NCBI RefSeq assembly: GCF_020217005.1
Contig: NZ_JAIWOI010000252.1
Coordinates: forward strand, 1 to 10,000
DNA length: 10,000 nt
Origin: Rheinheimera sp.
GTDB taxonomy: Bacteria; Pseudomonadota; Gammaproteobacteria; Enterobacterales; Alteromonadaceae
Direction: 5' to 3'
Made by a program: the position numbers and the translations under genes
In this document: piece after piece, positions 5,837 through 10,000 of the stretch
Position numbering within the stretch: position 1 is the stretch's first letter
How the letters are laid out: each line of letters begins with the position of its first letter
The notes under the pieces: model-generated
What the model saw: only the letters and a program-made list of their open reading frames with translations
Databases searched by the model: none
Told to the model about the DNA's origin: nothing

Positions 5837-5871
5837 GGCCGCAACTAGTCCGGAGCGCTTTGCGAATTTTT

Positions 5872-6342
5872 ATGAATAACAACGATGTGTTACGCCGTTT
5901 ACGTTACGCCTTTGATTTTGGCGATCAACAAATGATGAATTTATTTGCCCATGCTGGTTTAACAGCAAGCAGGGCGCAGGTCAGTGACTGGCTGAAAAAA
6001 GACGAAGATGCAGCTTTTCAGCCTTGTGATGATGTGACCTTAGCCACCTTCTTAAATGGTCTTATTATCGAACGTCGTGGACGCAAAGACGGTGAACAGC
6101 CAGTGGCGGAGCAACGCCTGAATAACAATATTATTTTCCGTAAGTTAAAAATTGCGCTGGATTTAAAAGACGATGACATAGTGCAAATGATGACGGATAT
6201 TGGTTTTCGTATCAGCAAACCTGAACTAAGCGCTTTTTTCCGTCGTGCGGATCACCATCATTACCGCCAGTGTCAGGACCAAATTCTGCGTAACTTTATC
6301 AAAGCAGTGCAGATCAAATATCGCGAAAGCTCAGAAGACTAA
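5872..6342 (+). CDS. yehS: DUF1456 family protein YehS
   Basis: A 156-residue protein, the same length as E. coli YehS. It is built from two DUF1456 repeats: residues 3-68 (NNDVLRRLRYAFDFGD ... VSDWLKKDEDAAFQPCDDVTLATFLNGLI) and 84-148 (NNNIIFRKLKIALDLKDDDIVQMMTD ... LSAFFRRADHHHYRQCQDQILRNFI). Each repeat has the N-N-D/I-x-x-x-R/K-L-R/K start and the FLNGL or FIKA-like end helix. The frame is open further up, to a TTG at 5821, but the ATG at 5872 matches the family start and lies downstream of the extended -10 element. There is no strong ribosome site; GGAG at 5852 is too far away. DUF1456 has no established function. phzF-like follows after 39 nt, so co-transcription is possible. Confidence 0.92.
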   Translation: MNNNDVLRRLRYAFDFGDQQMMNLFAHAGLTASRAQVSDWLKKDEDAAFQPCDDVTLATFLNGLIIERRGRKDGEQPVAEQRLNNNIIFRKLKIALDLKDDDIVQMMTDIGFRISKPELSAFFRRADHHHYRQCQDQILRNFIKAVQIKYRESSED

Positions 6343-6381
6343 CAGCTCGTCATTCAAAAAGCTGAGAACAGGATCTAAGGC

Positions 6382-7167
6382 ATGGAAGCGCCGCTGTATT
6401 TTTTTAAAGTCTTTACCCAGGATGCTCAGGCGGGTAACCCTGCAGCCTGCGCTTTACTGACCGAATGGCCCGAAAGCAGCGTGTTACAGCATAGAGCGTC
6501 TGAAGCTCAACAAGTGGTGACGGCCTTTGTGGTGCCCACCACAGAGGATCCTTACCGCTATCAAATCCGCTGGTTTTCCTGTCAGCAAGAAATCAATCTG
6601 TGTGGCCACGGCACTTTGGCTGCGGCTGCTTTGTTGCGTCAACTCAAAGGTGAGGGCTGTTACAGCTTTGTCAGTCCTTATGGCGAGCCCGAGGTCAGAG
6701 TCAGGGCCGACGACTTAGTGATGCAATTACCGCAGTGGCATGCAAAGCCTGTGCAACGGCCAGCAGCTTTGGCTTCAGCTCAGATCATAGATGCCTTTCA
6801 AACCCGCGATTTAGTCTTGGTGCTGGCGGATGCAGAGGCTGTACTACAGTTTCAACCCGATGTTGAACTGATCCGCCAATTGCCACAACATGCCTTGATC
6901 GTCACTGCTTTTTGTCCGCCTGATACTTATGCACTACGCTATTTCGCACCAGCTATTGGCATAGAAGAAGACATAGCAACTGGTTCAGCTCAATGTTCCC
7001 TCGCACCTTATTGGCACGCTAAAACAGGCCTGAGTCGCTTTAAGGTGCTGCAGCTTTCTGCTACTGCTGCCAACTTTGCTGTCGCTTTTCACTCCAACCA
7101 ACTGTATTTAAAGACGCAAGCTGTAGCTTTACCGCATCTGACCCGGTCTGTGGCAACAATTACTTAA
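6382..7167 (+). CDS. PhzF family isomerase/epimerase
   Basis: A 261-residue protein with the duplicated diaminopimelate-epimerase-like fold of PhzF. The N-terminus FKVFTQDAQAGNPAACALL (8-26) is the family opening. The catalytic glutamate is E41 in ASEAQQ. H76 lies in CGHGT (74-78), and D197 precedes TGSA (200-203) in the second half. These match Glu45, His74 and Asp208 of Pseudomonas PhzF. CAGGA (6369-6373) lies 8 nt before the ATG. Most family members outside phenazine clusters act on unknown small molecules, and no phz genes are nearby, so phenazine synthesis is not implied. Q204 stands where the usual GSAH motif has histidine. The gene lies between yehS (39 nt) and a GFA gene (54 nt), all on one strand. 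Confidence 0.9.
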   Translation: MEAPLYFFKVFTQDAQAGNPAACALLTEWPESSVLQHRASEAQQVVTAFVVPTTEDPYRYQIRWFSCQQEINLCGHGTLAAAALLRQLKGEGCYSFVSPYGEPEVRVRADDLVMQLPQWHAKPVQRPAALASAQIIDAFQTRDLVLVLADAEAVLQFQPDVELIRQLPQHALIVTAFCPPDTYALRYFAPAIGIEEDIATGSAQCSLAPYWHAKTGLSRFKVLQLSATAANFAVAFHSNQLYLKTQAVALPHLTRSVATIT

Positions 7168-7169
7168 CA

Positions 7170-7187
7170 ACTGCAGGCAATTGCAGT
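7170..7187 (+). other. Small stem-loop between the PhzF and second GFA genes
   Basis: ACTGCA (7170-7175) and TGCAGT (7182-7187) form a perfect 6-bp stem with loop GGCAAT, starting 2 nt after the PhzF stop. No T-run follows, so it may only modulate read-through into the next gene. Confidence 0.35.
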
Positions 7188-7221
7188 AGGCTGGTGTGGT
7201 GAATTCATCAGGAGTTTTCTT

Positions 7222-7662
7222 ATGTCGATACCACAACTTCAGCTTGTCCAAGAGCCAGTGCATGGCCAGTGTTTATGTGGCAAAGTAAAAGTCAAAGTGG
7301 CTCAGATGGCGTTGAAGGTCGGAGCCTGCCATTGTCAGTCGTGCCGCACCTGGACCGGTGGGCCTTTGTTTACCTTTGATTGTGGGACTGAAGTTAAACT
7401 GGATGGCGCTTGTTTTATCTCCAGTTTTCAATCCTCGGACTGGGCAGAACGTGGTTTTTGTAACAACTGCGGGACCCACTTATTTTACAGGCTCAAACAA
7501 AATGGTCAGTATTTTATTCCGGCAGGTTTGCTCAGACTGCCTGAGGATCCTGTGTTCGACCATCAGATTTTTATCGAACAGAAACCGCTTTGGTACTGCT
7601 TTGCAAACCAAACTACAGAACTGACAGGGGCTGAAGTTTTTGCGTCCTTTAGCTCCGACTGA
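7222..7662 (+). CDS. GFA/CENP-V family zinc protein (second of two)
   Basis: A 146-residue GFA-fold protein. Its zinc sites are all present: GQCLCG (C17, C19), ACHCQSCRTWTGG (C36, C38, C41) and FCNNCGTHLF (C80, C83). The FCxxCGT-x-L-F form and the C-terminal EQKPLWYCF (119-127) with a nearby aromatic cluster are typical of the main GFA group, which is longer than the protein at 4129. AGGAG (7210-7214) stands 7 nt before the ATG, a strong ribosome site. The first cysteine cluster is preceded by a 14-residue extension. The biochemical role is not known for most of these proteins. It may be co-transcribed with the PhzF-like gene. The two GFA proteins here are clearly different in sequence, so this is not a recent duplication. 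Confidence 0.9.
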   Translation: MSIPQLQLVQEPVHGQCLCGKVKVKVAQMALKVGACHCQSCRTWTGGPLFTFDCGTEVKLDGACFISSFQSSDWAERGFCNNCGTHLFYRLKQNGQYFIPAGLLRLPEDPVFDHQIFIEQKPLWYCFANQTTELTGAEVFASFSSD

Positions 7663-7796
7663 GGCTTGTCTTTGCTTAGTTGGCTATTGTGAGCCAAAGT
7701 ACTGCAGAGACCGTTGAAAAATGAACAAAAGCACCTGTTGTTAAGTCCTTGTTTATATTTGAGCTTTACACTGGGTTTTCAGTTTTTTTGGTGAAT

Positions 7797-7800
7797 GGAG
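7797..7800 (+). promoter_or_regulatory. Ribosome binding site that decides the pldA start (GTG 7806)
   Basis: GGAG lies 5 nt before GTG 7806. Earlier in-frame candidates, TTG 7749 and GTG 7791, have no such site and would put a long hydrophobic stretch before the signal peptide. Confidence 0.7.
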
Positions 7801-7805
7801 CGCGC

Positions 7806-8897
7806 GTGAATCGAGCACAGAACTTAAGTAAAGCCGCAGTTTTTGTTAGCCTTAGCGCTGCCAGTTTTGCTGTGTCAGCACAGGATGTCAGTGTCTGTCA
7901 GGGTACTTTGGATAATAATAAACGTTTGGCTTGTTATGACAGGATCTTCGGTACCACAGCTACCAAGCTGACGGAGACAGCACAAGAACCAAAAGCCCAA
8001 ACCGAAGCTGCTGTGGAAGTGACACCTCATACAACTACAGTCACTGCAGTGGCGGCTGAGCCTGTTGCTGTAGCCACAGTGATGCAAAAGTACTGGGAGT
8101 TAACGCCGGAAGAAAAGCGTGACCGTTTTGTATTCAGAACCTATCAGCCGAATTTCTTTTTACCTGCTCATATCACCTCCAATATCAATAAAGCCCCACA
8201 AAGTCCAACCCGGGGGCAGGCTGAAACCAGTGATAATTACAAGCAGATGGAAAGTAAGCTACAAATTTCTTTACGCGCCAAGTTAATGACAGAGTTTTTA
8301 TTACCCGGTGCTGATTTATGGTTTGCCTTTAGCCAGCGTTCTATGTGGCAGTTATGGAACAAACAGGACTCGGCGCCTTTTCGTAATACAGATTACCAGC
8401 CAGAACTGATTTACGTGGTACCAGTGGCTGAAGACTGGGGCAATTTGCCTGGCGAATGGCAAGTACGTATGCTGCAGTTTGGGGTAGCCCATCAGTCCAA
8501 TGGTCAGGCTAAGCCCTTGTCACGCAGTTGGAACAAGCTCTACGCGGGTTTAGCTGTGGATAAAGGCGAGTTTGGACTGAACTGGCGTTACCATCAGCGC
8601 ATCTCTGAGACAGGCGACGAAGACGATAACCCGGACTTGATTGACTACATAGGCAGTCACGAAATCAGTGCGCACTGGCTGCCTGGTGACGCCACAGCCC
8701 AGCTGACCTGGCGGAATGACTTTTCTTACCTGAGTCGTGGCTCCTGGCAGTTGGACCTGACCTATCCGGTCGACAGCTCTAAACTGGACGGCTTACGCTG
8801 GCACTTGCAGGTATTTTCCGGTTATGGCGAAACTTTGTTGGACTACAATTTTCGCCAGAATAGTGTAGGACTTGGGGTGATGTTATTTAATTTCTGA
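7806..8897 (+). CDS. pldA: Outer membrane phospholipase A (OMPLA)
   Basis: A 363-residue outer-membrane beta-barrel enzyme that hydrolyses acyl chains of phospholipids at the cell surface after membrane damage. A signal peptide spans 1-25, with likely cleavage at VSA-QD. The catalytic residues match E. coli OMPLA (H142, S144, N156): H229, S231 and N243 in AHQSNG and SRSWNKLY, with the same 12-residue Ser-Asn spacing. S239 matches the calcium-contacting S152, while Q234 replaces R147. The protein ends in phenylalanine (MLFNF), the usual signal for BAM-dependent barrel insertion. Between signal and barrel lie a C31-x(n)-RLACYD module (about 31-50) and an Ala/Thr/Val-rich linker to about 92, making it longer than the E. 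coli enzyme. A possible -10, TATATT (7754-7759), lies 47 nt upstream of the GTG start. Confidence 0.93.
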   Translation: MNRAQNLSKAAVFVSLSAASFAVSAQDVSVCQGTLDNNKRLACYDRIFGTTATKLTETAQEPKAQTEAAVEVTPHTTTVTAVAAEPVAVATVMQKYWELTPEEKRDRFVFRTYQPNFFLPAHITSNINKAPQSPTRGQAETSDNYKQMESKLQISLRAKLMTEFLLPGADLWFAFSQRSMWQLWNKQDSAPFRNTDYQPELIYVVPVAEDWGNLPGEWQVRMLQFGVAHQSNGQAKPLSRSWNKLYAGLAVDKGEFGLNWRYHQRISETGDEDDNPDLIDYIGSHEISAHWLPGDATAQLTWRNDFSYLSRGSWQLDLTYPVDSSKLDGLRWHLQVFSGYGETLLDYNFRQNSVGLGVMLFNF

Positions 8898-8921
8898 GAT
8901 GCCGGCAGCATCCGGAACAAT

Positions 8922-8941
8922 AAGCCCGCATTAGCGGGCTT
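8922..8941. terminator. Bidirectional hairpin terminator shared by pldA and the amidase gene
   Basis: A perfect 8-bp stem, AAGCCCGC (8922-8929) with GCGGGCTT (8934-8941), closed by the loop ATTA. The + strand continues TGCTTAAAA and the - strand ATTGTTCC, so both have short, imperfect T-tracts. The amidase stop codon lies in the loop (8931-8933), so the last three sense codons (Lys-Ala-Arg) lie in one arm of the stem. Confidence 0.75.
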
Positions 8942-10000
8942 TGCTTAAAAATTCTGGTGTTTTGCGGGCTTGAAGTTTTTGTTCCAGAAAGGTCGCTGTA
9001 CTTATCAACTTTTGCTCTGACCAGGGCAAACCTATCAGGCTCAGACCCAAAGGCAGGTCAGTGTCAAAACCGCCAGGTAAGCTCAGATTAGGGTAGCCAG
9101 CTACTGCTGCTGCGGTAGAAGTACCAAAGTTGAAGCGGTCTCCTTTGACATGATCAATAGGCCAGGATGGGCCATAGGTCGGTATCAGGATCAAATCAGC
9201 CTTAGCTTGTTTTAAATACTGATCCAGGTGCTGCTCTGCCAAAGCTCTGCTGTTTTTCAGCGCTTGCTGATAAGACGACTGCTCTTTGTTTAAATCCAGA
9301 GCAGCAGCTTGTTGTAAATACTCCTGACCATAAAATGCCAGCGCTTCTTTGCCTTTGGCCAGGTTAAAATCCACTAGTTTTTGTACTGTGTTTAGTGAGT
9401 CCGGTACTTGATAATCGTTTAACCAACGTGCTAAATCGCGGCCAAATTCGTACACCAGCACATTCAGTTCATCCCGGTAGACTTCATTGGGCAGTTGCCA
9501 ACTTTGTACAGTTTGCACCTGAACTCCGGCGACTAATAAGGCCGCTTCAGTTTTATCCAACATGAACTTGATAGCGGGATATTCCTTATCGAAAGCGCGA
9601 ACCAATACTACTTTTTTCGGTAACCAGGCGCTTTGCTGCAAGGGACCTGTCCGTTGTTGTGCATCAGTGCTTTGTAGTACCTCAAGTAAAGCCGCAGCAT
9701 CGGCCACTGTTCTGGCCATAGGACCGGCTATATCCTGAGCTTCAGCTATTGGAATAATACCTTGACCTGGCACTGAACCCCGGGTTGGTTTAATACCAAC
9801 AATACCATTCATAGAGGCAGGGCAGACAATAGAACCGTCTGTTTCTGTTCCGACTGCCAACAAGGTTAAATCAGCAGAGACAGCCACACCAGAACCTGAA
9901 CTTGAACCGCAAGGACTGTGCGTTAACAAATAAGGGTTTTTAGTTTGTCCGCCCAGTGCCGACCAGCCACTGGCCGAACCTTCACCCCGGAAATTGGCCC
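8931..10000 (-). CDS. Amidase signature family enzyme (N-terminal part outside window)
   Basis: 355 residues are visible. The frame stays open to the right edge, so the true start is outside the window; a TTG at 9929 is not a real start. Upstream residues ANFRGEGSASGWSALGGQTKNPY lead into the signature SPCGSSSGSGVAVSAD, followed by GTETDGSIVCPASMNGIVGIKPT. By spacing to known members, the cis-serine is the Ser coded at 9903-9905 and the nucleophile is the Ser at 9831-9833, 24 residues later. The catalytic lysine would lie outside the window. The fold is complete to the C-terminus (YPNLSLPGG, then GLSLIGLPWSEQKLI). Family members hydrolyse amides (GatA, fatty acid amide hydrolase, peptide and nitrile-pathway amidases). 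The GEGSASGWSALGG segment suggests a stand-alone amidase more than GatA. The substrate is unknown. Confidence 0.93.
   Translation of the reverse strand, partial: ANFRGEGSASGWSALGGQTKNPYLLTHSPCGSSSGSGVAVSADLTLLAVGTETDGSIVCPASMNGIVGIKPTRGSVPGQGIIPIAEAQDIAGPMARTVADAAALLEVLQSTDAQQRTGPLQQSAWLPKKVVLVRAFDKEYPAIKFMLDKTEAALLVAGVQVQTVQSWQLPNEVYRDELNVLVYEFGRDLARWLNDYQVPDSLNTVQKLVDFNLAKGKEALAFYGQEYLQQAAALDLNKEQSSYQQALKNSRALAEQHLDQYLKQAKADLILIPTYGPSWPIDHVKGDRFNFGTSTAAAVAGYPNLSLPGGFDTDLPLGLSLIGLPWSEQKLISTATFLEQKLQARKTPEFLSKAR

Noticed and set aside
6382..7167. Phenazine biosynthesis gene
   Set aside because: Only the PhzF fold is shared. No phzA-E or phzG genes are nearby, and most PhzF-family proteins lie outside phenazine pathways.
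7680..7697. Stem-loop TTGGCT/AGCCAA downstream of the second GFA gene as a terminator
   Set aside because: The 6-bp stem is perfect, but no T-run follows on the + strand. It could be weak, but I cannot support a terminator call.
7749..7805. Longer N-terminus for pldA from TTG 7749 or GTG 7791
   Set aside because: Neither has a ribosome site, and a normal signal peptide starts at GTG 7806 behind GGAG.
8898..8912. Small hairpin GATGC/GCATC right after pldA
   Set aside because: It is only five base pairs with no T-run, and a much better terminator lies 10 nt further on.

Overview
The window looks like chromosomal DNA of a marine or freshwater gammaproteobacterium close to Rheinheimera/Alishewanella (inferred from protein-level resemblance and moderate GC; not tested). 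It is densely packed. All main genes appear intact except two cut by the window edges. No rRNA, tRNA, CRISPR array, phage gene or transposase gene is visible.

Region 1 (1-2223, + strand) is a tight gene run: the tail of an unidentified protein ending in a 12-bp tandem repeat, a RimJ/RimL-like GNAT acetyltransferase (4-nt ATGA overlap), a sterol desaturase/fatty acid hydroxylase-type membrane di-iron enzyme (GTG start), and a membrane-anchored NodB-type polysaccharide deacetylase (8-nt overlap). The overlaps suggest one operon, with two members that are membrane or envelope enzymes. Region 2 (2232-3968, - strand) is a large DUF4153 membrane protein, tail to tail with the deacetylase. Region 3 (4129-4476, + strand) is a small GFA/CENP-V-type zinc protein behind a candidate sigma70 promoter.

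Region 4 (4477-4838) is the least ordinary stretch. It is a non-coding mosaic of structured repeats between two convergent genes: a REP-like GTAG-headed hairpin, two nearly identical 51-bp direct repeats (50/51), a decayed copy between them, and a 125-bp imperfect palindrome that encloses a strong CCCCGG/CCGGGG hairpin. The last repeat runs exactly into the stop codon of yjdM. This resembles REP/BIME or ERIC-type intergenic repeats, but I cannot match it to a named family.

Region 5 (4839-5736, - strand) holds yjdM (phnA-like zinc ribbon) and a LabA-like NYN-domain protein with its own terminator. A divergent promoter region with two extended -10 elements separates it from region 6 (5872-7662, + strand): yehS (DUF1456), a PhzF-family isomerase/epimerase and a second GFA-family protein. 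Region 7 is pldA (outer-membrane phospholipase A, GTG start, signal peptide, complete His-Ser-Asn site), facing an amidase-signature enzyme that runs off the right end. The two share a hairpin terminator whose loop contains the amidase stop codon.

I see no clear new multi-gene system. The repeat mosaic at 4502-4841 is the best candidate for something undescribed.
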